64,000 nt of DNA from Marsupella aquatica (lineage: Eukaryota; Marchantiophyta). The notes under the pieces were generated by a model that searched no databases, was not told where the DNA came from, and saw only the letters and a program-made list of their open reading frames with translations. The stretch lies in NCBI GenBank assembly GCA_973895155.1, contig OZ316894.1, forward strand, positions 14,694,001 to 14,758,000, given 5' to 3'. The position numbers and the translations under genes are program-made. Shown piece after piece: positions 44,099-55,466 of the stretch; positions within the stretch are counted from its first letter, which is position 1, and each line of letters starts with the position of its first letter.

Positions 44099-44776
44099 CT
44101 ACCAATCCTTGATCCTTGGCTCCCTCACCTTGTCAAGCTCAATCTTCCTTGCTTGCACTTGGGTGGGAGTTAGATCATCATCCAACCAAATCCTTTGACC
44201 CTTGAGCATGCTCCTATTAGCCATCACTCTAACTTTCTCAGATTCCATGCCAAACTTGACCAAGATTGGACGTGGAAGATCACCCTTCTTTTGTCCAATC
44301 ATGTATGCCTGCAAAATGGTAGGTTCATGCACTTTCAAGTGAGATTGGAAGAAGGAAGTGACTACCTCTTTGGTGTTCTCCTTTTCCACCTCCATCACCC
44401 CTGATATCTTACAATTATTCACTCTTGCATGTTGGTTCTTCTGTTCCTCCTCCAGTAATCTTCTCTCCTTTTCCTTGGTTTGGATAAACTCCATGTGTGA
44501 TTGTTTGGCTGCTTCAGCATATGTCTTTAGCTTCTCCTCCATCAAGTCCACGGTGTTGTTCTCTTTTAACCTCTCACTCATCCCAACTGTATGTTCAGCA
44601 ATCACCCTAGTGACCTTGATAGAGCCACTCAACTCAATCCTCAACTCATGGATCTCTTTCCTTTGCTCCTCCACTACTCTCACAAGAATAGCCAATTGGG
44701 CTTTTTGGTCAGCCATCTCCTTTGTAAGCCCTTTCAACAAGGACATCACATCCTCCAAACCCACTTGGTCTCCCAT
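44099..44776 (-). CDS. LINE-B ORF1 protein
   Basis: This 225-codon frame starts MGDQVGLEDVMSLLKG. The first 130 residues form a coiled coil (VVEEQRKEIHELRIELSG). The C-terminal half has RPILVKFGMESEKVRVMANR and KGQRIWLDDDLTPTQ, as in LINE-A ORF1. A single-base change near the end shifts the last residues compared with LINE-A, so about 20 residues are lost. The role is RNA binding in the retrotransposition particle. Confidence 0.82.
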   Translation of the reverse strand: MGDQVGLEDVMSLLKGLTKEMADQKAQLAILVRVVEEQRKEIHELRIELSGSIKVTRVIAEHTVGMSERLKENNTVDLMEEKLKTYAEAAKQSHMEFIQTKEKERRLLEEEQKNQHARVNNCKISGVMEVEKENTKEVVTSFFQSHLKVHEPTILQAYMIGQKKGDLPRPILVKFGMESEKVRVMANRSMLKGQRIWLDDDLTPTQVQARKIELDKVREPRIKDW

Positions 44777-45656
44777 GTGGTCCTCCTTTCCAGTTCCAAA
44801 GCAATCTCCAAAGATGTGTATACTGGTGCGAGCTCTAATTTCTCCAAGCCCTAATTTGTCAAATCCCTAATGTTTTAAATCGGACCAAGAGCAAAGACAG
44901 ACTCTAGCTATTTTGTGAAGGATCAACACTTTTCACAACATCTATAATCAAAGTTTCTAGAAGCTTGGGAGCATGAATCTAGCACAACTTAACCATAAAG
45001 CTCCCAAGAAACTCAAATCCCTAAAATTATGAACTTTTAGTTTCAAATCCCTAAAAATCTGCAATGGTGGCTTCACATAAACAGTGAATAGCTCACAAGC
45101 AGTGTCAAATAGGAAGATAGTAGACCTCAAGGCGCTCCTAATGAGCCCAAGAACGTCCCTAGAGTTGTCTCAGAGCCCGAGCAATCAAAGTCGTAAATTC
45201 GCGGAAGTGCGGATTCAAAGCAAACCTTAAAATGCAAAACTCAATCTACCATAACTGTCTCAATTTTGAACCGTTTTGAACGTTTTTTAGGTCGATTTGG
45301 GGCGCCTTGAAGAGCTCTTTCCAGTCCAATTCAAAGAAATGGATTTGGGGAAATGGTTGAAGAGATAGAACCCAATTTAGAGGCGCAGCTAGCTCCAACT
45401 AGGTCCAATTCGATGGGAATGATTTGGTCCTTGTTAGAGTCTTGATCCTCAAGCTTGTTTTGTACTCCCTAGCATCTTTGCTCCAAGATCCAAGCTCCAA
45501 GCTATACCAGAATTGCCACATTCATACTCCAAGCTTCATGCTCCATGCTCCATGCTCCAATGCTTCATGCTCCATTTTCCAAATGCTGGTGCCCTGGTTA
45601 TTCTGTCAAACCCAAAATTATATATCCGTGGGCAACCCGTGAAGAAACCAAGTAAG
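44777..45656. other. LINE-B 5' UTR and flanking DNA with short CTCCATG-type repeats
   Basis: No gene is seen. The part up to about 45280 is the LINE-B leader. It shares blocks with 49990-50560 (GGGCTCATTAGGAGCG; GCGAATTT-CGACTTTGAT). At 45481-45585 short words CCAAGCTC and CATGCTC repeat irregularly. Confidence 0.45.
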
Positions 45657-46229
45657 CTAGAGAGCATTGCCCGGCCGGGGTCGAATCTTAGCCGCACGTT
45701 TCTGGATATTTTGAATGAACTTCCGCACGGACTCCTTTTCCCCCATTTGAAGGTGGTCAATCTTCAACAAGGAGCGCAACTCCGCTCCAATGGCATGAAA
45801 CTCTTGTAACAAGGCTGCTTGGAACTGTGGCCATGTGATTCCGGGTTGCAACAAGTTGTACCATGGGCGGGCTTCTCCCCGCATTACTCAAGGAAGAACT
45901 GCCAATTTAATGGCATCCTCCCCGTTAGCTTTGGTGGTGGCTTTGAATTCATCCAACCATTCGTCCGGATCATCCCCATGGCGTCCTTTGAATGCTCGGT
46001 AATGAAACCATGACCATTGTGATACTTGAGGAGGAGCTTGGGCCGCACGGACAGCCATTGGAGGAGCTGCCGCCATGGGTGCTGATGGAGGTGGTGGCGC
46101 TGGCGGGGGTGCAACAAGGGTCGGGGCAGGACCTGCTAAACTGGAACCTGTTGGTCCCAATGGGACATTCATCCGTCTTGGCGAGTGCAAACCCTTTGAG
46201 TCTGATGATTCAGAGCTGGTTGTTGACAC
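45657..46229 (-). pseudogene. Retrotransposon gag domain, fragment
   Basis: The frame from 46229 has a Pro/Ala-rich head (PAPTLVAPPPAPPPPSAPM) and then WFHYRAFKGRHGDDPDEWLDEF. After a stop near 45888 the next frame continues with WYNLLQPGITWPQFQAALLQ and KESVRKFIQNIQKRAAK. This is the Gag fold of Ty3/gypsy elements (PF03732 type). No protease or RT follows; the LINE-B copy lies beyond. It is not the same family as the other two gag genes here by sequence. Confidence 0.7.
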
Positions 46230-46279
46230 ACTTTCTCATTCGCTTGTTAATCTCCTTAGTTATGCTGCCTGAGAACAAG

Positions 46280-47394
46280 TGACGGGCATCTACTCCTAGG
46301 CAATAGTAAACAACTCACTGGGGCCCAGGGTCCCATGATAACGTACATACGCACATGACTCCACTCTAATACAACTTAGAGCGCCCCCTCCATCTAGCGC
46401 CAAAAAGAAAGGCTGTGCCACGCCAACAGATCCATCCTTACGTGGATTTTGGCCTAGGCGGGCATAAACTCCGTTACTATTGAGGTTTTGGGCAAGGAGG
46501 GATGTGCAAACGGTACTTTATTCCCATAACTTGGCGCTAACCGCGCCTGATTCTACCCCTACACGTACCATAGGTATGCTTTGTGTTCCGCTGCCAAAAC
46601 GTACCTTAAGTCGACCGCTTGATTGACCCTGGCTTAAGGACTTCTAAGTCTTTGTGTTGTCTGCCTCCGATCCGGATCCAATGATACGGGTGTCCAACCC
46701 AGACTTGCAACCACTATCCGCAGTTCACACCCCATGCATAGCTTGCATAATGCATTTGGCCAAGCGTTTTCTACCCGTATACAAGATTGACGACTGCAAC
46801 AAAATTCACAACATACAATCTTGGTTTACACAAAGGAAATGATGGGGAAACAACTTTACTTCAAAATCCATTACACACATACACATGGTTGACTCAACTT
46901 CTTATGAATTAGTAGGCCCAACGACGGCTAGATGTACACTACAACAGACCCCAGCTCCGCACTCGCCCAACGAGATTAGTCGTACACTCACCCCTTGGTG
47001 CTCTTGTATTCACAAAGGCCGGGACTCCCCGCACATCCTGTTGACACCCAGTTTTGAACCTAAAATCCCCCTGCCTCTACCGGGGGTGCACTAAATACTA
47101 ACTAAAGGCCGCGGCCAGGAATGGCCACAACGCCCGGACCTAAATTCCTCTAATTTTCAGGCCCAAAACGGCGTGTCTTATTCTAAGATTCTACGCTAAG
47201 TAGGGTCAGTCGGATAGGACAGCGCCGCTTAACTAGTTTTGGCGCTTGTCCCCAGTGTCTGACTTCCTTGTCTAATCCTAGCTCTATGCTAAACCTACTC
47301 TGTCGCTAATGTCTGGCACGCTTGCCAAACCCACCTAAGTTGGACTTGGAGCGGCCATCCCGCTGTCTCCTTAGCCAGTCTATGTCCTGCTTGA
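46280..47394. other. No gene recognised
   Basis: Frames are short and no motif is recognised. It probably belongs to the same minus-strand retroelement as the neighbouring gag, as leader or spacer between the unknown gene and gag. Confidence 0.35.
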
Positions 47395-48778
47395 GTAGCT
47401 AGACTTGATCTAGGAGAGACTCGTTCTCTTGCTTCAACATGTCCATCTCCTCCGTAGCGTCCTGGCACGCCTCTTCCAATTGTTGGGCATCGCTTGTCAG
47501 CTGCGCCACCAGTTGGTCTTGCTTTGTGGCTTCTTGTAGAAGCTGTGCCACCTCCACCTTCAAGGCGTCAATCTCTGTATTATCTCTTTGGGCCCAGGCA
47601 TCAGCGTCCTCCGCGTCCTTTTGCCAAGTGACAGCTTGTCCTTTTAGGCTGTCAATCTATGCCCAAAGCCAAGCAATCTCCGCATCCTTCCTGGCTTTGG
47701 CTTATGCGGCTAAGGCAGCCCTGGCTTTGGCCTCAGTGATCTGGGCCAAAGCGGTCGCGAGCTGGGCCAAAGAAGCTGAAGCTTGGTCTCTCAATCCGAG
47801 GCTTCATTTAAAAGTTGGGTTGCCATAACCCAATACTACTCTAATCTCCTCATGGCTTTGGATTGTGCTTGTCCTACCCGTACCACCGCAACCAGTTGTT
47901 GGCTGAAGAAGTACACCACCTTTTGGGCCATAAACAAGTTGGTCTTGACTGACTTTTGCAAAGAAGTTGCCAAGCAACCCATTCAGAAATGTACCCAAAG
48001 CAAAGTATTTTGGGTGCCTTAGGTCATGGCTGCTGGCTCTCGGGCACTGCCCTCCTTCTATGTGGGTGGAGGTGGACAAATCCAGCTCCAGGGTGACAAA
48101 GACCGGGGTAGTTGGATCCGTGGAGGACGGGGGTTCCATTGGTGCCGTTGTGGGGGATGTAAAGGCCTCCTCAATTGGGGCTACCGGCTTGGGCTCAGAT
48201 TCAACAGGTTCGGCCATGACGGTTACTCAAGCTTGGTTTTGTGCGTCCAAGGTCGCGATGACAACTGCGTCCGGTACAGAAGGAGGGGCTTTAGGGGTGG
48301 GTTGCGGGGTCAAGGTAGGGATGGAAGCCATGGGTGCTGGGCTTTGGGCCTTGGGTTGGGGCCGTCTCTCTTGAGCCGGAAAGACTTCTGCACCTGGCCA
48401 AGGTGAGTTTGGGCTCGTTGCATCGAGGAAGGGTTTGACAATCAAAACGGGCGTACCACTCTATGATTATGAAGATGTGGCTTGCAAGGTATGTCTTTCC
48501 CCCGAGGTACAAGGTCTTCCTTTGTCATTCCATCTCCTCGTGGAACTTTGTGACAAAGAAAGAAGCCCACTTCCTAGGCACCGTTCTTGACCTGAATCAC
48601 GTGGGCGGCGGAAATCTCTCCTTGTGGCTCCATCATGTGGAGCGCATACCTCTAGAACTCCAATCGCTCCGCTATCTCCGGGATGAGGCATGTCCGCATG
48701 AGGAAGCCATTGTCCACCAATCCCTTGGGCAGGAAGCTAGAGGACTGGTACTTGGCTCCCTTGCCCCCTGGTGCCCAT
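47395..48778 (-). pseudogene. Unknown protein: N-terminal domain, Pro-rich linker, coiled coil
   Basis: Reading from 48778 on the minus strand, a first part encodes QWAPGGKGAKYQSSSFLPKG and later VPRGDGMTKEDLVPRG, with two stops. A Pro-rich linker follows (QPKAQSPAPMASIPTLTP). A frame at 48217-47804 leads into a long Ala/Gln/Glu-rich coiled coil (LLQEATKQDQLVAQL; EEMDMLKQENESLLDQV) ending near 47400. Coding text begins directly at the end of an LTR, so the LTR may have landed inside this gene. I do not recognise the protein; a retroelement gag-like or accessory protein is possible. Confidence 0.45.
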
Positions 48779-49700
48779 TGTCCGTAGAGCAGTTTAAAGC
48801 GGTGTGAAATTAAACTTTTTGTGTTTTTAGGGACTTGACTTTTTATCTTAGTTTTTATAAGTTATTTAAACTCTATTTAATCCTTTTCAGTTATTATTTC
48901 CAAAGCCAAATTACACTAATCCATTCTTATCAAAAACATTAAATCATCGCTTTCATTCATTCACAACTCATTGCATTCATAAATTTTTCTCATACATTTT
49001 TTATCCATCTACAACTCATCATTGCCATGGCAAAAGTAATCCAAACTTCTTAATTGTTTCTTTTATTTAAGAAAAGTTTTGGTTTGAAGTTACAAAGAGT
49101 TTTCTTTGGTTGCCCGTCCTCTAGCTCGGGTTTCCATGCTAAATCCAATTCAGGTCATCGGGTCAGGTCAGTTGTCGATAGTCACGCCTTGACACTCGCT
49201 ACAAAGCTTCATTCGTTGTCGTGCTTCCCTCTTGTCTTCGTTTTTCTTTTCCATTTCCCGAGCTTCTTCTTTTGGCCCTCCTTTTCCCCCCTTCTCAATT
49301 TTCCAATCCCACAACAAGAAGAATCTATGACCAGAATCTTCAAAAACCATATCTCCTAAATCCTCTTTATCAACTTTCCTTTTTCTAGTCCCCTCTAAGT
49401 GAAACAGCAGCGGACAATTCCTAATTTAAATACCAAACCAATCCCTAGATTCCACTCAGTAAAAGAATGTAACATAATCAACTTGTAGCCTTCCTCAAAT
49501 CTCCAAAACTTCAAATTAAAAAAAACAGAAGTAATCCATACTTCCAATCGGAACTTCTTAATTAATCTCATGAAAATTTTACTTTCTCTTCTTGGTCCAA
49601 GAAAAATAAATTAAAGCTCTTATTCCTGGCCTCAATTATTTCACTCCATTCTCCTTGAATAATCTCAATTTAACATTCTTAAGCATCCCAATAAGGTCTA
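48779..49700 (-). repeat. Diverged LTR of the gypsy-1 family (minus strand, partial)
   Basis: The minus strand follows the last third of the gypsy-1 LTR: the TTGATTATG(C/T)(T/A)(G/A)CATTCTTTTAC block, the small ORF, and the ACCGCTTTAAACTG...GGACA end at 48779. Divergence by eye is roughly 15-20 percent. The start is not fixed, and homology fades near 49700. Confidence 0.75.
49168..49350 (-). CDS. LTR-internal small ORF (copy 4, shorter end)
   Basis: This 60-codon frame in the diverged LTR keeps HRFFLLWDWK, EARQRMKLCSEC and TIDN. It has an in-frame length change in the charged middle and stops a few codons earlier than the other copies. The frame survives in a copy with many substitutions. 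Confidence 0.4.
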   Translation of the reverse strand: MVFEDSGHRFFLLWDWKIEKGGKGGPKEEAREMEKKNEDKREARQRMKLCSECQGVTIDN

Positions 49701-50254
49701 TTTCTTCTCTTCACAGCACATCATAGTCTTTTTCAGGATCAATCTTTTGTCTTTCTTGTCAGTTCAGTTCAGAGAGCTGAGAGAGGAGGCGGAGCTAAGC
49801 TGACATGTTTGACTAAGGCATCGATTGGAAGTGTGGATCGTTTGGCTGCTGGGCTGGCTTTTCTGGTCGGCTAGCTGCTGGTTGAGGATTCAGGGTGGCT
49901 GGCCTTTAATTGAGTGTCCTGATCTATCAATCAGATTTGGAGTTGTGGCACATCCGCGATCTATTTTGGTCGTAAATCTTCAACCGTTTGACAAGAGTAG
50001 GAGCTTTTAGCATGGTTGGAAAGCTCTCATCAAGGCGTGCAAGATAGATATAAAGAACTCCAAAAACGAAGCTCTATCAAGTGAGATACAGTCGTCGACA
50101 TTTTGACTTCACCGAAATGCAATTTTGGGACGATTTTGCGAATTTCCGACTTTGATCTCTACTGTTTGCATCAACGACTTGGGGCATGTAAGGGCTCATT
50201 AGGAGCGTCTGTGAGTGCTTCATCTCCTCATGATTATCTCACATATAGGTATCT
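49701..50254. other. Leader-like DNA upstream of gypsy element 2
   Basis: No ORF of note. From about 49990 it resembles the LINE-B 5' UTR (44777-45380 reversed): GGAAAG-GCTCT, TCAAGGCG, GCGAATTT-CGACTTTGAT and GGGCTCATTAGGAGCG in the same order. It is probably the 5' region of gypsy element 2 or an old LINE leader. Confidence 0.45.
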
Positions 50255-50264
50255 ATTACCAAGA

Positions 50265-50502
50265 TCTGCCCCCTCAGCAACTTGGAAGATATATCTTTGC
50301 GGTGGATAGGGAAAGGAGAATAGGTTTGGAAAATCTTTCAGGGCTCTCTAGGTCCATAGTTTCTTTGAGGACATAGTTGTCCTCTTTTGAGCAATCTCTT
50401 TTGGTTGCTCTTTTCTTTGATTGCATTGTACTTTACTTTTTGTGGCAGGTCCTTTGACTTTCATGGTCCCGGAGCTTATAATACATTACCATTACCATTA
50501 CC
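50265..50502 (+). mobile_element. LINE-A 3' fragment with exact target duplication
   Basis: About 238 bp of LINE-A 3' end (last ORF2 codons, hairpin, stem, ATTACC tail). The flanks are ATTACCAAGA at 50255-50264 and 50497-50506, an exact 10-bp duplication that merges with the tail because the target itself contained ATTACC. Confidence 0.92.
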
Positions 50503-50616
50503 AAGAGAGATATGTGTTTAAGAGTTGGAACACCTTCATGCAGATTTTAGGGATTTGGTCTCTATTTTGAGGTTTAGAGGAAGACTGATTGATCTCTTTG
50601 AGCATGTCACATCAGC

Positions 50617-53140
50617 ATGAGCTCAGGTGACTCTAACAGGGATCCATGGCGGCCATACCATCTCCGAAGTGACCCACGCCCGCTAGAGACTATCCCTCTC
50701 AAATCATCTAGATCATTTAGAAGGAGACACACCCAGAATACTTCTGGATTTGTCGGGGCAGGAAGCTCACATCAGGTGATTCCAACAACTACATCATATC
50801 AGGTTCCTCAATCGTCTATTCAACCACAATCAGGCCTGTACACGCCTCTTTCAGCTCCGACCAGCACATTCCCAGCTCCGCTGTCGACATCAACAATTCC
50901 ACCAGTGTACGGGATGGAGGCTAGCAGCTCATCCAGCAAAATCGGGAAGTTTAGTGGTCGGCCTGGCACCATTTCTCTACGGGAATTCAAAGCAGCATTT
51001 TACACAGTTGTGTATGAGTTGGAACTCAAGTACTTGAGCCACTACACTGCTGCCTTTGCATTCAAAAAATTGGCAAGGTATGTGCACCATGAGGCATTGG
51101 ACGTGTACCAGCAGCACTCGAGGCGGTTATTGGGTGTCACTCAAACCCCAAATCCTGCTTACGCTGCTGCCATAGCCGGTGCCCACCAGACAGCACTACA
51201 AGCTGCCATTGCAGCGCATGCTGCTGTTGCCGCTTCTTCATCTAGTAGTGCACCTTTGCCAGCACCCACTACAGTGGTATTGAGTCCAGCTGAGCTTGCT
51301 CTAGCTATTACAGGCATCTCTCCCACTGTTGATACACCATTGTATCTTGATCCAGTGGATGAGTTCTTTCAAATTCTTGAACAGGAATTTCCAGTGAAGA
51401 GCTCAGAGAAGATAATGCAGCTTGCTACATTCATGCGGCAGAAGGATGAAACGTTGAAGATGATGTACCAACGATTGCTCAAGTTGAAGGAGGATACCAA
51501 CAGTATCACAGACCAAGAGGCTGCAAATCGTTATCTTGATGCACTTGAGAGTAACCCTTCACTCCATTTGCAGGTGCTACATCAGGTCTTTGCACAACAT
51601 GGGGATTCTTACAATCTTCTTCAAGTGTACAACATTGCAGAGAAGCTTGAGCTTGCCCATGCTCATTACCAGGCCAATCACTCACGTCGTGGGCCACGAA
51701 CCAGGCCTTTTGTTCCTACCCCGGCATCTGGTAGGTCAATAGTGCTCAATAGTGCAATCCCAACGAGTTAAGCATGCCCATTCTGCACCTATGCTTGTCC
51801 CTTCTTGCAATTACTGTGGGAATCCGGATCATAAGGCTAATGAATGTGATGTCCCTCCGGATGAGCTCTACTATGACTTTTGTGGGAAGTCTGGACATTT
51901 GGAACCTTTATGTTTCTCCAAGTTTCCAGAGCGAAAGAACTTGAGGCACCAGCCAACTCCCACCGTTGCCCCTTCTTCTGTTGCCCAGTCTAAGAGGAGT
52001 GTTGTCGCTTCCCCTTCATCATCCAACAAACCTGCTGGTTTCAACAAGAATGCCAAGAAGGAGGAGTACCAGAAAGCTCAGAAGGAGGTTCTTCAAGCTC
52101 AAGCTACTCAGGTGCAAGAATTGACCAGCGAGTTGGAGGCAGTCCGCGCTCAATTTGCATCCCTCCAAGGCAAATCAGTACAGCCAGCAGGTCATGCTCA
52201 ACCTGTGGCTGGTGCTCCTGCAAGTAGCAGTACTACACCGCTGCCACAGTCCTTCTACAACCTCCCTTATGATGCCATGGCTGGAGAGTACATTGTTGGT
52301 CCCACTCCCACATCTGGTCTTACTAGTGAATTCTCCAATTCATTTTGCCCCTCATACTTTGCACACCAGCAAGCTAGTGTGGCCACCCGTGCAGCTACCA
52401 ATCGGAGGGTAGTCCAAACTGATGGCCTTGCCTCTGGATCTAGTCCTATCACACAGTCCAGGGGTGCCAGAGCTACCATACCACAATCTTTTCGACCACT
52501 TACTCCAACCTCAGAGGCTACCTTGTTGGCAAGGGGAGGTAGGAATGACATAGCTTCTTTGCCAACCGGTGCCTCAAATCTGAATTTAGTACGGGGGCAT
52601 GTACAGCAACCAGATGCATCACCAAAAGCTGATCACATGGTACCACCTCCATTTCATATTTCAGGCATGGCACACCAATTTCTCACTACTCCATTGTTTA
52701 GTTGCCAAGACCTAGAGTTGAATGCTAGAGATGTGATTACCTTGCTGGAGGGCACACTGAACTCTACGTCAGGTCCCTCATCAACTACTGTGATGCCTGT
52801 TATGGAGGTCCAACATCAGGTTTTGATTGGACCGTCCCCTTTGTCACATGCTGAACATAGTATGCATTTGTCACTTCCTAGTTCTAGTTCTAGTTCTAGT
52901 GCTACGATGAGTATTGATTCCATGGCTAGGTCTACATCTAAGTGTTCAGGGAATTCTCAGTCCCTCTTGGACGTGCTCATTAGTGACAAGGTTGTGGATA
53001 CTAATGTCCTGCACAAGATGTCTCACAATGTGCCCAAGATTGTTCCTAGTGACATGACTTCAGTCTCCACTAGTGTTGCCATTGTTGATAATAGGACTGC
53101 AGCGGTACAGGTGGAGGGTCACATTCCTAAGGTAACCTAG
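50617..53140 (+). pseudogene. Gypsy element 2 gag with two zinc knuckles
   Basis: The first frame (ATG 50617 to 51771) has a Ser/Thr/Pro-rich head, then IGKFSGRPGTISLREFKAAF and LDPVDEFFQILEQEF, a Gag-like core. An Ala-rich low-complexity insert lies near 51150-51260. A frameshift near 51750 joins a second frame (to 53140) with CNYCGNPDHKANEC and CGKSGHLEPLC knuckles, a Gln/Glu-rich stretch (KAQKEVLQAQATQVQELTSE) and a long Ser/Thr-rich tail with an SSSSSS run. Gag binds the element RNA. The shift is likely damage, since the frames overlap by only about 20 bp. Confidence 0.78.
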
Positions 53141-53547
53141 ATACTGGAGCTCAGCCTGTCATACTTGGAATTCAATTTGCCAAACAGTTGGGGCTAGTTG
53201 ATTCCAAATTGCAAAAATCAGCATGGTACATCCGGACAGCAAGTGGCACCTTGAAGGAGGTACTAGGTGAGAGTGCTCAATTGCTCACTCTCTCTTTCAA
53301 TGAAGGTACAGATCAGGAACTCCAATTCCAGGTCAGATGTCTGGTAACCAATGTCACAAGCTATGATGTGCTCATTGGCCAAGAGGCTTTATTCCCGCCA
53401 GGATTTACCATTGATAACTGGTTTGAGCATGCATACTATCGTGCTGATTGGCAAACTGATGGCATGTGCTTGGGCTACATTCCACTGGATTTACATGGGG
53501 AGCATACCCCTAGTGCTCACTACTGTGTGCGCGCTGCAAGACCGTAA
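53141..53547 (+). pseudogene. Gypsy element 2 protease and start of RT region
   Basis: NLDTGAQPVILGIQFAKQLG gives the aspartic protease active-site loop (DTGA) at about 53141-53190, one frame away from the gag tail. YDVLIGQEALFPPGFTIDNW follows, as expected before RT. The frame then ends at 53545 where RT coding is cut by a deletion. The gag-protease frame change could be a programmed shift or damage. Confidence 0.68.
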
Positions 53548-53985
53548 GAAGACAGCTTTTCATGGGAGCAATCGATTGTGGGAATGGCTGGTGATGCCAT
53601 TTGGACTGAAGAATGCACCCGTCTTCTTTCAACGGGTGATGGATCAAGTACTAGAAGGTGCTGATTTCCTAAAATGCTACATTGATGATGTGTTAGTTCA
53701 TAGCAAGGGTTTTGAGCAACACTTATTACATCTTGAAGAGTTGTTCAGGAGGCTGAGAAATGTTAATATGAAGATCCATCCCAAGAAGTGTGAGTTTGCT
53801 GTTACCTCAGTGGTTTACCTTGGGCATCGAATCATTCCAAATGGCACTATGGCTCATTGGGCTAAAGTGGTCTCTATTCTTGAGATGCCCAAGCCTACTA
53901 ATACTCACACTTTGCAAAGCTTCATTGGTCTATGTAATTACTACAGAATTTACATCTAGGACTTTAGCATCATTGCTCACACTTC
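53548..53985 (+). pseudogene. Gypsy element 2 reverse transcriptase, 5' half deleted
   Basis: The remaining RT begins at WEWLVMPFGLKNAPVFFQRV and contains the catalytic FLKCYIDDVLVHS. It continues with KIHPKKCEFAVTSVVYLGH and LQSFIGLCNYYRIYI, ending at a stop at 53957. The first catalytic Asp and upstream fingers are missing. RNase H is also almost entirely missing after this point. No active enzyme is possible. Confidence 0.82.
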
Positions 53986-55466
53986 TTGGGATGGATCTTC
54001 ATATTAACATTTCCTTTGATCATTTCAACAGATTTTTCAGATGCACAGCAAGATTTTGATCATGCTAGTCCTAGCTCTACACTTGGGGCCTCTGCCTATC
54101 TTGCCTTGCTTTGTTGCAGTGTTGTTGACCAACCAATTGTGGACATCTGGGAAGATTTGGACACTCTGAATTTCTTGCAGCACAGGCAGTACCCACCAGG
54201 CATGACAACTACTCAAAGGGATTGGATACAACAACGGTCTAAGCGTTACATGTGGAAGGGAGATCACCTAGTCCGCTGTTTGCCACAAGGGGAGAGAGTG
54301 GTTCCACCAATTGCTGATAGGGCTGGCTTGGTCAGAAAAGTACATTCTGAACTTGGGCATTTTGGAATCAAGCGTACTTATAGTTTGATGGCTCCTCACT
54401 ACCATTGGAAGGGGATGCATGCTCAGATTTGGGATATCATAGCTAGGTGTGAACAGTGTGACAGAGTAAGAACCTCATTCTCCTCTCGACAGCCTATACT
54501 TCATCCACTCCCTATTCAGGGGTTGTTTTACCGCTGGTCTTGTGATTTAGCTGGAGAATTACCTTTGACATCCAGGGGTAACCACTATATAATGATCATG
54601 ATTTAGCACTTTTCTAAGTGGATTGAATTGGTTGCCTTGCCTGATAAGAGTTCACATAGCACTAGCCAAGCTTTTCTCCAGCAAGTGCTTAGCAGGTTTG
54701 GGGCTTGTGCAGAGTGCCTCACTGACCAGGGCTCTGAATTCAGAGGAGAATTTCAGGACCTACTTGACCATGCACTCATTGATCATCGTAGAACTTCAAG
54801 GGATCATCCTCAAGCGGATGGTCTAGCTGAGCAGATGGTACAGACCTGCAAACGAGGATTGCGGAAAATATGCCTCACCAAGAACAAGAAAGATTGGGAC
54901 TTGGCACTGCCTTACATTGCCATGGGTACCGCATGTCCAACCATGCCTCCTTGTCCAACTTCTCTCCTTATTTTCTACTTTTTGGTTGGCATCCAGTTCC
55001 TCCATCTTCGATTGCTTCTCAAATGCTTCAGGTGGTGGACTTGGACTCAACGGAAACCTGGTCTACTATCATATCAGAGAGGGCTGCCTTGTTCCGTAGA
55101 GTCATGCCTATGGCTATGGACAACCTAGCCATTGCCCAACATCGTGATACACTCAGATATGAGCACACACGGGGAGGGAGCTTCAGGCCCAAGGTGAGGC
55201 AGTTTGATGTGGGTGATTTTGTTTACCTTCAGCGCCAGCCTAGTGACACATTGGATACCTCAACCAGTTGCATTATTCTCAGGGTTAAGTGCATCTATCC
55301 TTCAGGTGTGTTGGAGTTACAGGGAGCAGATGGTCGTACCCTCAAAGATCATGCTAAGAATTGTGCCCCTTGTCATTTGCCTAACTTGGACCCTACCATT
55401 GTGACTTCTACTTGGATTCCTCCGGTGGATTATCCCTGTAAGGTGTGTCACGGGATTGATGATTAG
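53986..55466 (+). pseudogene. Gypsy element 2 integrase (broken by stop and frameshift)
   Basis: The frame at 53986-54606 holds the HHCC domain (HSELGHFGIKRTYSLMAPHYHW, then CEQCDRVR) and the start of the catalytic core (YRWSCDLAGELP, first Asp). A TAG at 54604-54606 replaces a codon. The core continues with CLTDQGSEFRGEF (second Asp) and HPQADGLAEQMVQ (Glu). A one-base shift near 54930 moves the frame to 54870-55466: FSPYFLLFGWHP, then KVRQFDVGDFVYLQRQPSD (GPY/F-type C-terminal domain). The end runs into a PHD finger. Integrase inserts element cDNA. Catalytic residues are all visible, but the breaks disable it. Confidence 0.85.

Larger units (their letters stand above)
40703..45280 (-). mobile_element. 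LINE-B, longest copy
   Basis: On the minus strand: a 5' UTR of about 500 bp, ORF1 (44776-44099), ORF2 (44027 to about 41006), a 3' UTR with hairpin and stem, and a TTTGAC-repeat tail at 40703-40723. It has all LINE parts but carries several frame breaks. The 5' boundary near 45280 is uncertain because no second 5' end exists in the window. It inserted upstream of the SET gene. Confidence 0.85.

Noticed and set aside
45481-45590. CCAAGCTC/CATGCTC repeat as a satellite or regulatory array
   Set aside because: Irregular spacing and only a few words; kept only as a note in the spacer entry.
48026-48406. 126-codon plus-strand ORF, Gly/Arg-rich
   Set aside because: It is the antisense of the Pro-rich linker on the minus strand; Gly/Arg richness is a by-product.
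51150-51260. Ala-rich segment in gypsy-2 gag as a distinct inserted domain
   Set aside because: Low-complexity Ala/Ser/Pro expansion without ends or duplication; probably slippage.
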